This document shows positions 24,351-33,473 of a stretch of DNA of 64,000 bases, piece after piece (position 1 is the stretch's first letter; every line of letters begins with the position of its first letter). This stretch comes from Bacteroidales bacterium (GTDB lineage: Bacteria > Bacteroidota > Bacteroidia > Bacteroidales > UBA932). The stretch lies in assembly GCA_024401995.1 (NCBI GenBank), contig JAKSJZ010000001.1, forward strand, positions 1-64,000. Reading direction: 5' to 3'. Made by a program: the position numbers and the translations under genes. The notes beneath the pieces were generated by a model. The model was given only the letters and a program-made list of their open reading frames with translations. It did no database searches and had not been told where the DNA came from.

Positions 24351-26733
24351 GAGACTGGAAAGCAAGCTCGGCTTCGACCGGGTGAGAGCCGCCGTCGCCG
24401 CGAGGTGTATGACGGGATATGCCGTATCCAGGGTTGAAGAGGAGGATTTCTGCACCGAGCCGGAGACAATACGCCGCAGGCTTCTGTTGACAGACGAGAT
24501 GCGGCTTGTCCTGATGTTCGAGGAAGCGTTCCCCACGGCAGGCTATATCGACTCCATTCCATTTCTGGAGCCGCTGCTGAAGGACGGAAGTTCGATTGAC
24601 GCGACCGGCCTGGGCAAACTCAGGACTATCCTGGACACGTCCCGCAAGATTGCCGCATTCTTCTCGAATCACTCAAGGCCGGGGACCTACCCGGAGCTCG
24701 AGGCCCTGTCAAAAGGGATAGCCTGTTTCCCCGAGATTGTCCGCCGGATTGACCTGGTCGTGGACAAGTTCGGAGAAATCAGGGACAGCGCCTCCGAGGA
24801 GCTGTTTTCCATCCGGAAGTCCCTGCGCGACAAGGAAGGCGCGATATCCAAAAGGGCTGCGGCAATTCTCCGTCAAGCCCAGGCCGACGGCATAGCGGCG
24901 GACGACGCGGCGGTTGCCGTCCGCGACGGCAAGTTCCTGATCCCGGTATCGACCGCTCTCAAACGCAGGATTCAAGGCTTCGTATATGACGAGTCGGCCA
25001 CGGGGAAGACCAGTTTCGTGGAGCCGGCCGAGATCATAGAACTCGAGAATGACATAGTGGAGCTGCGTTTTGACGAAGCCCGTGAGATTGCCCGCATATT
25101 GTTCGAATTCAGCGAATTTCTCAGGCCTTACGTGCCAGATCTGCTGGAGAGCGCCAGGGTTGTGGGCGAAATTGACTTCATAATGGCGAAAGCCCGGGTC
25201 GGGGCCGATATGACGGCTGGGATGCCGGTCATATCGGAGGACGGCCGGCTCAATCTGCGCAAAGCCCGCCACCCCCTGTTGGAGCAGGCCTTGAAACGCG
25301 ACGGCAAGGCGATTGTCCCCCTCTCGCTTTCGCTGTCCCCCGGCAAGAGCATCCTTCTTATTTCCGGGCCCAACGCAGGCGGAAAGTCCGTATGCCTGAA
25401 AACGGCGGGGCTGCTCCAATATATGTTCCAGTGGGGGCTTCTCATCCCTACGTCGGAAAGTTCGGAACTGCCGGTATTCGAGCGCATACTGGTAAGCATC
25501 GGCGACGACCAGTCCCTCGACAATGACCTGAGCACCTACAGTTCCTTCCTGACCGACATGAAGGAAATGCTCGCGAAAGCGGGGCCCGACTCCCTGATAT
25601 TGATTGACGAGTTCGGCTCCGGCACGGAACCGGCCGCCGGCGGCGCAATCGCCGAATCCATCCTCGCGGAACTTGACAGGCGCGGCGTTTACGGAGTGAT
25701 AACCACCCACTATACCAACCTCAAGCTCTATGCTTCGGGTGAGAACACGGGCGTCGTGAACGGTGCAATGACGTTCGACTCCGAAAAATTGGAGCCTCTG
25801 TTCAGGATGGAGCCCGGACTGCCCGGAAGTTCCTTTGCGTTCGAACTTGCACGCAAACTCGACCTGCCGGAACAGATTGTCGCGGATGCGGAAAAAAGGG
25901 CCGGCAGAAACTATGTGGACATAGAACGCAATCTGCGCGAGATCGCGCGGGGAAGACAGTCGCTGGACGAAAAGCTGAAAAAGGTAAGAAGTGCGGACCA
26001 GAGCCTGGAAGCCCTGACGGAACGCTACCAGAAGGAACTTGACGCGATAAAGGAGCAGCGCGAGCTTATACTTGCAAACGCGCGGGAAGAAGCGGAACGC
26101 ATAGTGCGGGCCGCCGGCAGCAAGGTCGAGAAAACAATCCGCGAAATCCGCGAATCCGGGGCGGAAAAACAACGCACGAAGGCCGCCCGCGAAGACCTCC
26201 GCGGCTTTGTGGCTGCTCTGGAGAAAGCGAAGGAGAAGTCCGAAAAGGTGGCGAAACGCCCGCAGGAGCCGCTGATGGTCGGCGAAAAGATACGTATAAA
26301 AGAGGGAGGAATGGTCGGGGAGGTCATCAAGACCGGGGCGAAGAACATCACCGTCGCCGTCGGCAACATCTCCACCACCATCTCTGCGGACAGGGTCGAA
26401 CGGATTTCCTCGGCCGAATACCGCGATGCCGTCCGGACAAGCCCGACCTTCGTGTCCAGGGTTGACAGCAACCTCACCGAACGCAAGCTCCGGTTCTCGC
26501 CGGAGATCGACCTGCGGGGCCAGCGGCTGGACGAAGCGCTCACCAGCGTGATGCACTATATCGACGACGCCATAATGCTCAATATGGGATCGGTAAGAAT
26601 CATCCACGGCAAAGGCACCGGAGTCCTCCGGGAAGAAATACAGAAATACCTTCGGACCATACCCGGCATAAGTTCGGTGGCCGACGAGGACATACGCCAC
26701 GGAGGGACGGGAGTGACAACGGTGACCTTCTGA
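24331..26733 (+). CDS. mutS2: Endonuclease MutS2
   Basis: MutS2 is a MutS relative without the mismatch-binding domain; it limits recombination and, in Bacillus, rescues collided ribosomes. The product has a coiled-coil core, the ABC-type ATPase (GPNAGGKS at about 346-353, DEFGSGTEP, TTHYTNLK), a long charged coiled coil near 530-640, and a C-terminal Smr nuclease domain (IDLRGQRLDEALTSV, then IHGKGTGVLREEI). No ATG fits: the start is GTG at 24331 (800 residues) or TTG at 24322. It overlaps cdaA by 20 bases. Confidence 0.94.
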   Translation: MSSREDKRLESKLGFDRVRAAVAARCMTGYAVSRVEEEDFCTEPETIRRRLLLTDEMRLVLMFEEAFPTAGYIDSIPFLEPLLKDGSSIDATGLGKLRTILDTSRKIAAFFSNHSRPGTYPELEALSKGIACFPEIVRRIDLVVDKFGEIRDSASEELFSIRKSLRDKEGAISKRAAAILRQAQADGIAADDAAVAVRDGKFLIPVSTALKRRIQGFVYDESATGKTSFVEPAEIIELENDIVELRFDEAREIARILFEFSEFLRPYVPDLLESARVVGEIDFIMAKARVGADMTAGMPVISEDGRLNLRKARHPLLEQALKRDGKAIVPLSLSLSPGKSILLISGPNAGGKSVCLKTAGLLQYMFQWGLLIPTSESSELPVFERILVSIGDDQSLDNDLSTYSSFLTDMKEMLAKAGPDSLILIDEFGSGTEPAAGGAIAESILAELDRRGVYGVITTHYTNLKLYASGENTGVVNGAMTFDSEKLEPLFRMEPGLPGSSFAFELARKLDLPEQIVADAEKRAGRNYVDIERNLREIARGRQSLDEKLKKVRSADQSLEALTERYQKELDAIKEQRELILANAREEAERIVRAAGSKVEKTIREIRESGAEKQRTKAAREDLRGFVAALEKAKEKSEKVAKRPQEPLMVGEKIRIKEGGMVGEVIKTGAKNITVAVGNISTTISADRVERISSAEYRDAVRTSPTFVSRVDSNLTERKLRFSPEIDLRGQRLDEALTSVMHYIDDAIMLNMGSVRIIHGKGTGVLREEIQKYLRTIPGISSVADEDIRHGGTGVTTVTF

Positions 26734-26747
26734 CAGAACTTTGAACT

Positions 26748-27131
26748 ATGAAAACTTCAAGACAACTTTTGGGAAGACGGGGAGAAGACGAGGCGGCGGA
26801 ATACCTTGCGGGAACGGGCCATACCATACTTGAAAGGAACTGGCGGAACGGCAGGTATGAGATTGACATAATCACCCTTGCGGAAGATGGCCTGCATTTT
26901 GTAGAGGTGAAGAGCAGGAACGTCCCTTCGGCCGCCGCGCCTGAAGACAACATCACCGCGGCCAAGCGCCGCAGTCTCGTGCTGGCGGCGGAGCGTTTCC
27001 TTCACTCGGCAAGCAGAAAGGGCCTTCCCGGGGACATTGAAATATTTTTTGACGTTATCACGGTGGGGTTCGCCGGAGGCGGAAGGGAATTGAATTATTA
27101 TCCCGGCGCATTCACACCAATTTATGTATGA
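26748..27131 (+). CDS. YraN/UPF0102 family nuclease-like protein
   Basis: A 127-residue protein with the restriction-endonuclease-like fold marks of UPF0102: GRRGEDEAAEYLAGTGHTIL, then NGRYEIDIITLAEDGLHFVE followed by VKSR, giving the E-x-D...E-V-K pattern of a PD-(D/E)xK site. Function is not settled in the family; some members cut DNA. It lies 14 bases after mutS2, which fits a DNA-processing link, and ends within 4 bases of the manC start. Confidence 0.9.
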   Translation: MKTSRQLLGRRGEDEAAEYLAGTGHTILERNWRNGRYEIDIITLAEDGLHFVEVKSRNVPSAAAPEDNITAAKRRSLVLAAERFLHSASRKGLPGDIEIFFDVITVGFAGGGRELNYYPGAFTPIYV

Positions 27132-27135
27132 GATT

Positions 27136-28224
27136 ATGAACAAGCACTATTACTGCGTGATTATGGCCGGAGGCATCGGCTCGAGATTCTGGCCCCTGAG
27201 CCGCGCATCGAAGCCGAAACAGTTCCTGAACTTCTCCCAGTCGGGCAAGTCCTTCCTGCGACTGGCCTATGAGAGGGTGAAAGGCGTGGTCAGCGACGAG
27301 AACATCCTGGTCGTCACGCTCGAACGGTACAAGGATCTCGTGCTGGAGCACATCCCGGAACTGGACATTAGGAATCTCATCCTGGAGCCTTACAACCGCA
27401 ACACGGCGCCCTGTCTCGCCTACTCCGCCCTCTCGATACTGAAGAGGGACCCGGAAGCGGTGATGTGCGCCATTCCCGCCGACCAGGTCATAGACGATGC
27501 CGCCCTCTACCGCAAGACATTGTCCGCCGCCCTCGACTACGCCGCCGGCAGCGATTCGATTGTAACGATAGGCATAGTGCCGACAAGACCGGACAGCAAT
27601 TTCGGATACATCCAGGCAGGCGACGAGATCCGCCCCGGCACCCCGATAAAGGTCAAGACCTTCACGGAGAAGCCGGACAAGGCCCTGGCGGAAGTGTTCC
27701 TGAAGACCGGCGAATTCTTGTGGAACTCCGGCATATTCGTATGCCGCGCCGACGTTCTCCACGCTGAGATAAAGCGTCACGCTCCGGCGCTTGCCTCCCT
27801 TTGGAAGAACTGGATGGAGATACTGGGTTCACCGAAGGAGCGCGAAGCCGTGGAACGAATCTACACGGACGTCACCCGCATCTCGCTCGACTATGCCGTG
27901 ATGGAAAAATCCGAGAACGTCATGACCTTCCCCGCCGAGTTCGGTTGGGCGGACATCGGCAACTGGGAGTCCTTCTACGAATATCTGTGCAGCCACGACG
28001 CCAACTCGAATGCCGTCCATACGGCAGGAAAATCCCTGCTGCGCGAAGACCGCCGGTCCATCATCTACTCCAATCAGGACGGAAAGCTGATAGCGGTCAA
28101 GGGATTGGAAGACTTTATGGTCCTCGACACCGAAGACATACTTCTGGTTTGTCCGCGCGACGAGGTGAAGCTGAAGGAATTCCTCTCGGAACTGGCGATG
28201 CCCGAATGGGAGGACTACAGATAG
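27136..28224 (+). CDS. manC: Mannose-1-phosphate guanylyltransferase
   Basis: The enzyme joins GTP and mannose-1-phosphate to GDP-mannose, the donor for O-glycans, capsule and GDP-fucose. The 362-residue product begins MNKHYYCVIMAGGIGSRFWP with the nucleotidyltransferase loop GGIGSRFWPLSRxxKPKQF, then ILEPYNRNTAPC, AIPADQVIDD and FTEKPDKALA. It lacks the C-terminal isomerase domain of the bifunctional type. ATG at 27136 is preferred; ATG at 27124 would overlap yraN. The downstream gene starts 7 bases after its stop. Confidence 0.92.
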   Translation: MNKHYYCVIMAGGIGSRFWPLSRASKPKQFLNFSQSGKSFLRLAYERVKGVVSDENILVVTLERYKDLVLEHIPELDIRNLILEPYNRNTAPCLAYSALSILKRDPEAVMCAIPADQVIDDAALYRKTLSAALDYAAGSDSIVTIGIVPTRPDSNFGYIQAGDEIRPGTPIKVKTFTEKPDKALAEVFLKTGEFLWNSGIFVCRADVLHAEIKRHAPALASLWKNWMEILGSPKEREAVERIYTDVTRISLDYAVMEKSENVMTFPAEFGWADIGNWESFYEYLCSHDANSNAVHTAGKSLLREDRRSIIYSNQDGKLIAVKGLEDFMVLDTEDILLVCPRDEVKLKEFLSELAMPEWEDYR

Positions 28225-28231
28225 CGGGGAT

Positions 28232-30271
28232 ATGTACGTGCTGAAATTCGGCGGTTCGTCCGTAGCGAACGCAACAGCGATTTCCGGGGTACTCGACATC
28301 GTGGAGGGTGTTGCGCGTGAAGACAGGGTGATTCTTGTCTGTTCCGCCATAAGCGGATGCACCGACTCTCTGATTTCCGGGGACAAAAAAGCGCTGGAGT
28401 CAATCCGCCGGCGCCATCTCGACATCATTTCAAGACTCTTTACCGGGGAGGACCGGGCGGACGCGGCGGCGGAGTTCTTCTCGCTGTTCGACCGGATGAC
28501 CAAAGCGCCCGCCGCCGAGGCCCCCGCCTTCGGAGAGGTTTTTTCCACCAGAATCCTGGCGCGCAAGTTGTCCTGTGAGGGCTATTCCACCGCCTGGGCA
28601 GACTCCAGGGAACTCGTCGTCAAAGGGGACGAGGCCCGCACGACGGACAATATACGCGCCTTTCTCAAGGCCAATGCCGCCGCACAGATGGTGGTCGCGC
28701 CCGGATTCATCGCAAGGGGCGCGGACGGGAAAGTCTGCACCCTCGGCAGGGGCGGTTCCGACTACAGCGCGGCCATCTTCGCGGCGGCGGCGAAGGCTTT
28801 CTCGTTCCAGATATGGACGGACGTGCCCGGAATAATGACCTGCAATCCGAAGATTGTCCCCACGGCCACCACCATCTCCAAGCTCTCCTACGATTCTGCG
28901 CTGAAGATGGCCGAACACGGAGCCAAGGTGCTCTATGCCCCGACAATCGCCCCGGCGCTTGCCGCCGGGATAGAAATAAACATCCGCGACACCTTCCAGC
29001 CTTCCGACCCGGGGACTGTCATCGGCAATGCTCCGGGGCCTGATGTCTGCGCCTGGACAGGAGTGAGCAACCTGCCCTCGGAGAACGGAAACCAACGCGT
29101 TTTTCTGAGTTTCGAGGGGCCCGCCGCGCCGGATGCCGTAATCGCAAGAATATCAGCCTGCCTGAAGGCGGCGGGCATCGCCCCTCTGCAGACTGGAACG
29201 GAGAAAGACGGGCTGGTGTGGGCGGAGGTGCGCGACGCCGTACTTACACAGGCTTGCCGGGCCATCCACAGGGAGTTCTTCGAAATTCAGGCGGCCAAGA
29301 CCCTCGACCTGTACATTGCCGGGAACGGAGCTGTCGGCAATGCCCTCAGGAAGCTGGTGGAATCGGGGGCGGCCCGCAAGAGCGGGCGCCATATCAGAAT
29401 AGCGGAGATCTCGTCCTCCCGCGATTTCGCACAACGGGTTCTCCAAACCGCTCCGCGGCACAGCGTATTCGCCGACTGCACCGACAGCGAAGACATCCAC
29501 GCCTTCTACGTGCCCCTGCTGGAAGCGGGCATCAACATAGTCTCCTCGAACAGACGGTCCCTTGCAGTCCCGTTTGTAGAGTATGCCGCCATGAAACAGG
29601 CGGCCCTCCAAAGCGGCTGTTTCTTCCGCTACAGCACTACCGTCGGGACAGCACTGCCTGTGCTTGAAAGCATCCTGGCGGGCGCAATGGCGGGAGACGA
29701 ACCGGAATCCATAGAGGCTGTCGTCTCCTGCACGCTGAACAGGATACTGAGCGAACACGAAAGCCATACCGGCGACTCGTTCGCAACCCTGCTCAGAAAA
29801 GCGCAGGAAGAGGGCTTGACGGAGAAAGACCCGCGCTTCGACCTGGGCGGGGAGGATGCCCTCAAAAAGCTTCTCATCCTTGCAAGGGAGGCCGGCATCC
29901 CGCTCGAACGGGAAGACGTCAAGGTCATTCCCGCGTTTTCGCAGAGGCTTTTCGACTGCTCACTGGACGAATTCTACAAGATGGTGGAGAGCAGGGAACA
30001 GGACCTTGCCGGGGTGGAAGCGGATCTGCAGGCCAAAGGCTTCCGGCAGCGCTTCATAGCCTCCGTGAGAAAGGACTCCGGGTCTCCGGGAGGATTCGTG
30101 GCCGAAATCAAGTTGGTCCCCGTGCCTTCCGACAGCCCTTTCTACAGGATAACGGGGACGGAAAACGTCATAGAGATCCGCCGCAAGTTCACCGCGCCGA
30201 TGGTCATCCGCGGAGCCGGGGAAGGCGCGGGCGTAGCGGCTTGCGGTGTTCTGAACGACATTCTCAAATAA
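28232..30271 (+). CDS. thrA: Bifunctional aspartokinase / homoserine dehydrogenase, short form
   Basis: The enzyme performs the first and third steps from aspartate to threonine and methionine, and feeds lysine/diaminopimelate synthesis. Residues 1-265 are aspartokinase (KFGGSSVANA at 4-13, FGEVFSTRILA, GRGGSDYSAA, WTDVPGIMTCNP). Residues about 360-679 are homoserine dehydrogenase (IAGNGAVGNAL, SSNRRSLAV, and C-terminal VIRGAGEGAGVAACGV). Only about 95 residues lie between, against some 150-160 in E. coli ThrA (820 residues), enough for roughly one ACT unit instead of two. Feedback control may therefore differ. Directly followed by dapB and dapA. Confidence 0.92.
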   Translation: MYVLKFGGSSVANATAISGVLDIVEGVAREDRVILVCSAISGCTDSLISGDKKALESIRRRHLDIISRLFTGEDRADAAAEFFSLFDRMTKAPAAEAPAFGEVFSTRILARKLSCEGYSTAWADSRELVVKGDEARTTDNIRAFLKANAAAQMVVAPGFIARGADGKVCTLGRGGSDYSAAIFAAAAKAFSFQIWTDVPGIMTCNPKIVPTATTISKLSYDSALKMAEHGAKVLYAPTIAPALAAGIEINIRDTFQPSDPGTVIGNAPGPDVCAWTGVSNLPSENGNQRVFLSFEGPAAPDAVIARISACLKAAGIAPLQTGTEKDGLVWAEVRDAVLTQACRAIHREFFEIQAAKTLDLYIAGNGAVGNALRKLVESGAARKSGRHIRIAEISSSRDFAQRVLQTAPRHSVFADCTDSEDIHAFYVPLLEAGINIVSSNRRSLAVPFVEYAAMKQAALQSGCFFRYSTTVGTALPVLESILAGAMAGDEPESIEAVVSCTLNRILSEHESHTGDSFATLLRKAQEEGLTEKDPRFDLGGEDALKKLLILAREAGIPLEREDVKVIPAFSQRLFDCSLDEFYKMVESREQDLAGVEADLQAKGFRQRFIASVRKDSGSPGGFVAEIKLVPVPSDSPFYRITGTENVIEIRRKFTAPMVIRGAGEGAGVAACGVLNDILK

Positions 30272-30281
30272 TTCTGGCATT

Positions 30282-30947
30282 ATGAAAATAATAATCAGCG
30301 GATACGGCAAGATGGGCCATATGGTGGAGGGCGTTCTTCTCTCCCGCGGGCACGAGCTGGTCGCCGCTTCGGAAAACATTACGGAAACAACTCCGGAAAC
30401 GGCGCATGACTGCGTGTGCATCGATTTTACCACCCCGGAAGCATTCAGGTCCAATTACAGATTCATTGCCGCGCATTTCAAGGCGGCCGTGGTGGGCACG
30501 ACAGGGTGGGACGACATACGGGAAGCCGTCGTGGCCGAGTTCGAGAAGCAGGGGACCCCGCTCGTATATTCCTCCAACTTCTCGATAGGAGTCAACGCGG
30601 TATTCGCCGCCATCGAAAAGAGCGCCGCGGTGCTGAAAGGCCACGGCTACGTCCCCCACATAGAGGAAACCCACCATATCCACAAATTGGATGCACCGAG
30701 CGGCACGGCAAAGACAATGGCCTCGATCGTGGAGTCCTCCCTCGGAACAAGGCCCGACATCACCTCAATCCGCGAGGGCGAGGTGCCGGGCATCCACGTG
30801 GTGAAATTCAAATCGGAAGTTGACAAGATAAAGATATCGCACGAAGCCTTCTCCCGCGAAGGGTTTGCCGAAGGGGCTGTGGTCGCCGCAGAGATGACAG
30901 CCGGGCTGAAAGGAGTGCACACGTTCAAGGAACTTATACTGAAATGA
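30282..30947 (+). CDS. dapB: 4-hydroxy-tetrahydrodipicolinate reductase
   Basis: DapB reduces dihydrodipicolinate with NAD(P)H in diaminopimelate/lysine synthesis. The 221-residue protein has the nucleotide loop SGYGKMG at residues 6-12, VGTTGWDD, the catalytic segment EETHHIHKLDAPSGTAKTMA (His pair, Lys, SGTA) and GxHxxxF-type sequence near the C terminus. At 221 residues it is shorter than E. coli DapB (273), as is common in this phylum. Ten bases follow the aspartokinase gene; its stop overlaps the dapA start in ATGA. Confidence 0.95.
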   Translation: MKIIISGYGKMGHMVEGVLLSRGHELVAASENITETTPETAHDCVCIDFTTPEAFRSNYRFIAAHFKAAVVGTTGWDDIREAVVAEFEKQGTPLVYSSNFSIGVNAVFAAIEKSAAVLKGHGYVPHIEETHHIHKLDAPSGTAKTMASIVESSLGTRPDITSIREGEVPGIHVVKFKSEVDKIKISHEAFSREGFAEGAVVAAEMTAGLKGVHTFKELILK

Positions 30948-31831
30948 TGGAATTCAAAGGTTGCGGAACCGCGCTGGTCACTCCGTTCAAGGAAAACGGG
31001 GAGGTCGATTATGAAGCATACTCCCGGCTTGTCCGCCGGCAGGCGGAAGGCGGCGTCGATTTTCTCGTTGCGCTGGCGACCACCGCCGAGACCCCGACCC
31101 TGTCCGTGGACGAAAAACGCAGGATCCTCCTGCTCACTTACCGGAACGCTGTCCGTCCGGACGGTTCGAGACTTCCCATAATCGCCGGGTGCGGCTCCAA
31201 TTCGGTGGAGGCGACGCTCGCAAACGCCGAGGTGCTGGACAAAGGACTTTTCGACGCTTACCTGGTTGTCGTACCCTTTTATAACAAGCCCACGCAGGAA
31301 GGTATGTACCGCTACTTCTCGGCCGTGTCGGAAGCGCTGGACAAACCCGTGATTCTTTACAACGTACCGGGTAGGACCGGGGCCAATATGACGGCTCAGA
31401 CCTGCCTCAGGATAGCAAGGGACTGCCGCAACGTGATTGGTGTCAAGGAAGCGTCGGGCAAGTTGGAGCAGATGCTCGGAATACTTGAGGGCGCCCCGGA
31501 AGGATTCTCTCTCCTGAGCGGGGATGACGATATGACGGAAGCGGTTATGGAACACGGGGCGAAGGGCGTCATCTCGGTGGCCTCCAACGTCAGGCCCGAC
31601 CTTGTGTCCGATATGACGGGGGCGGCGCTGAAAGGGGATTTCGGGAAGGCCCGTGCACTGGACGCGAAACTCGGCCCGCTGTTCAAGGCCTGCTTCGTCG
31701 AGTCGAATCCCATACCCGCAAAGGAGGCGCTGCATATCCTGGGACTTTGCGCCAACAGAATGAGACTCCCGCTGACAGAAGCGACGGAAGACACGTCCAA
31801 GACCATTTCTGCCGTACTTGGCAGCCTTTAG
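30944..31831 (+). CDS. dapA: 4-hydroxy-tetrahydrodipicolinate synthase
   Basis: DapA condenses pyruvate with aspartate semialdehyde, the committed step to diaminopimelate. The 295-residue TIM barrel shows the Schiff-base Lys in GVKEASGKLEQM, the Tyr in VILYNVPGRTGAN, and the Thr pair in ATTAETPTLSVDEK (GTTGE in E. coli, changed here to ATTAE). It is the last gene of the cdaA operon. Its TAG interlocks with the TAA of the convergent ddh at 31828-31831. Confidence 0.95.
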   Translation: MMEFKGCGTALVTPFKENGEVDYEAYSRLVRRQAEGGVDFLVALATTAETPTLSVDEKRRILLLTYRNAVRPDGSRLPIIAGCGSNSVEATLANAEVLDKGLFDAYLVVVPFYNKPTQEGMYRYFSAVSEALDKPVILYNVPGRTGANMTAQTCLRIARDCRNVIGVKEASGKLEQMLGILEGAPEGFSLLSGDDDMTEAVMEHGAKGVISVASNVRPDLVSDMTGAALKGDFGKARALDAKLGPLFKACFVESNPIPAKEALHILGLCANRMRLPLTEATEDTSKTISAVLGSL

Positions 31832-32715
31832 ACCAACTTGCGGATTATATCCTCCCTGTCTCCGGGAAGCAAATCGACGGGAGGAATCTCGATGAGCGTA
31901 TAGCACCCGGGGCGTTGCCTTGTCGCCGCCCTCGCGGCGCAGGCAAGAATCTGCCCGGTCAATGCGGGGTTGTTTATTCTCATATCGAACGAGAATCTGT
32001 ATCCCGCCGCACCCTCGCGGACAAGGTTGACACCGTGGCTTTCCGTATCGAATGCGGCGATGTCGTCAACCACCCTGACCTCGGTATGATCCGACGCGAA
32101 ATACGGGTCGGCCTTGATGGCCGCCGCAACCTTGTCGCCTTCGGCCTCGTCGTCAAGCACAACATAGACCTCGCGTCTGTGCACTCCCTTCCCTTCGGGG
32201 ACCGTTATGCTGACGGCATCCCTTACTCCGGGAACGGCCTTCGCCGCCACCGTATGGCCCATCGACCGGCCCGGACCGAAGTTGGTGAACGTCTCGCCTT
32301 CCGGCGCAAGCGCGGCAAGGAGGGCCCGCACAACGGAGTCGCTGCCCGGATCCCATCCGGCCGACACGACGCTCGCCACACCGTTACGCCGGGCCACTTC
32401 GTCCAGTTCCATCCTCAAAGCCGCTATCCCGGTATGGATGTCGAAACTGTCAACGGTGCTTACACCGGCCTCCAGGCAGGTTTTCACCACCTCGCCGACG
32501 TGACGCGAAGGAGCGGCGACAATGGCCACGTCAACGTTCTCCAACTGGCGGATGTCGCTTACGACGGCATACCTGTCGAGTTCGCGGTATCCGCCGGCGG
32601 AACCGCCGCGCCTGACTATACCGGCGCACACTTCATCGGAAGCCATCTCCACCGCCCGGAGGGCATACCTTCCTATATTGCCGTATCCGACTATCGCAAC
32701 CCTTATCTTTTCCAT
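31828..32715 (-). CDS. ddh: meso-diaminopimelate dehydrogenase
   Basis: Ddh makes meso-diaminopimelate in one step from tetrahydrodipicolinate, ammonia and NADPH. The 295-residue protein begins MEKIRVAIVGYGNIGRYALR (GxGxxG at 10-15), followed by DVAIVAAPSRHV, TVDSFDIHTGI, AGWDPGSDSVVRAL, GPGRSMGHTVAAK and MRINNPALTGQIL, all matching the Corynebacterium/Bacteroides type. It overlaps dapF by 13 bases or less and ends in an operon CBM9-murB-murA-dapF-ddh. With dapF beside it, the cell may have two ways to the same product. Confidence 0.94.
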   Translation of the reverse strand: MEKIRVAIVGYGNIGRYALRAVEMASDEVCAGIVRRGGSAGGYRELDRYAVVSDIRQLENVDVAIVAAPSRHVGEVVKTCLEAGVSTVDSFDIHTGIAALRMELDEVARRNGVASVVSAGWDPGSDSVVRALLAALAPEGETFTNFGPGRSMGHTVAAKAVPGVRDAVSITVPEGKGVHRREVYVVLDDEAEGDKVAAAIKADPYFASDHTEVRVVDDIAAFDTESHGVNLVREGAAGYRFSFDMRINNPALTGQILACAARAATRQRPGCYTLIEIPPVDLLPGDREDIIRKLV

Positions 32716-33473
32716 ATTCCAGAATCTTCTACCGGTCCGGTAAGGAATACGTCTCCGAACCTTCCGGCATCATATACAAAATCAACCGACAATTCGTCCT
32801 CCCTGGCCCTGACATCATAATGACGGGCTCCGTCCGCCGGGCCTTCCTCCAGAAAAGCGGCGATTGCGGAAGCCACAATGCCTGTTCCGCAAGCCCCGGT
32901 CTCCCCTTCCACTCCCTTCTCGAAGGTCCTCACGGCTATCTTTCCGGAGCCTTTCACCTCCACAAAATCCACGTTGGCCCCCTCCGGAGCAAACTCGTCG
33001 CCGTGGCGCAGCCTCCGCCCCTCCGTCCCGACGTCATAACTCTCCAGGCCCCGCACAAACACGATACAGTGGCGGGCGCCCGTATCCACGAACCACCATC
33101 CGTCTCCGCGTCGTATTCCGGACGGAGTGGTCATTCCGAGGCGCACGATACCACGGGACTGCACCTCCGCCCGGTGCAGGCCGTCTGGACCTTCGAACAC
33201 ATATTCCCTCCCGTTCGACGGGACAATACCGCAATGTGCCGCAAAGTCCACCAGACAACGCCCTCCGTTCCCGCACATCATCCCAGTACTCCCGTCAGGG
33301 TTGAAAAACTCCATCCTGAAATCCGCACTTCCCGAGACTGCCTCTCGCAGGACAACGGCGCCGTCAGTCCCGGCAGCCCGGCACTCCGCGACCACGTCGG
33401 GCAGGGTCTCCCCCCGCCGCAGGTCATAAATGACGAACCTGTTGCCGGCTCCGGAATAGAGATGCGGTTCCAT
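32703..33473 (-). CDS. dapF: Diaminopimelate epimerase
   Basis: DapF interconverts LL- and meso-diaminopimelate by a two-cysteine mechanism. The 256-residue product has GMMCGNGGRCLVDFA (first Cys) and GETGACGTGIVASAIAAF (second Cys), with GAGNRFVIYD at the N terminus. ATG at 33473 shares its A with the TGA stop of murA (TGATG). The preceding codon is GTG and could also start. Length is slightly below the usual 270-280. It lies between murA and ddh. Confidence 0.95.
   Translation of the reverse strand: MEPHLYSGAGNRFVIYDLRRGETLPDVVAECRAAGTDGAVVLREAVSGSADFRMEFFNPDGSTGMMCGNGGRCLVDFAAHCGIVPSNGREYVFEGPDGLHRAEVQSRGIVRLGMTTPSGIRRGDGWWFVDTGARHCIVFVRGLESYDVGTEGRRLRHGDEFAPEGANVDFVEVKGSGKIAVRTFEKGVEGETGACGTGIVASAIAAFLEEGPADGARHYDVRAREDELSVDFVYDAGRFGDVFLTGPVEDSGIWKR

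Noticed and set aside
24709..26700. 663-codon open frame on the minus strand
   Set aside because: It lies wholly antisense to mutS2, whose motifs are clear; long empty antisense frames are expected at this GC content.
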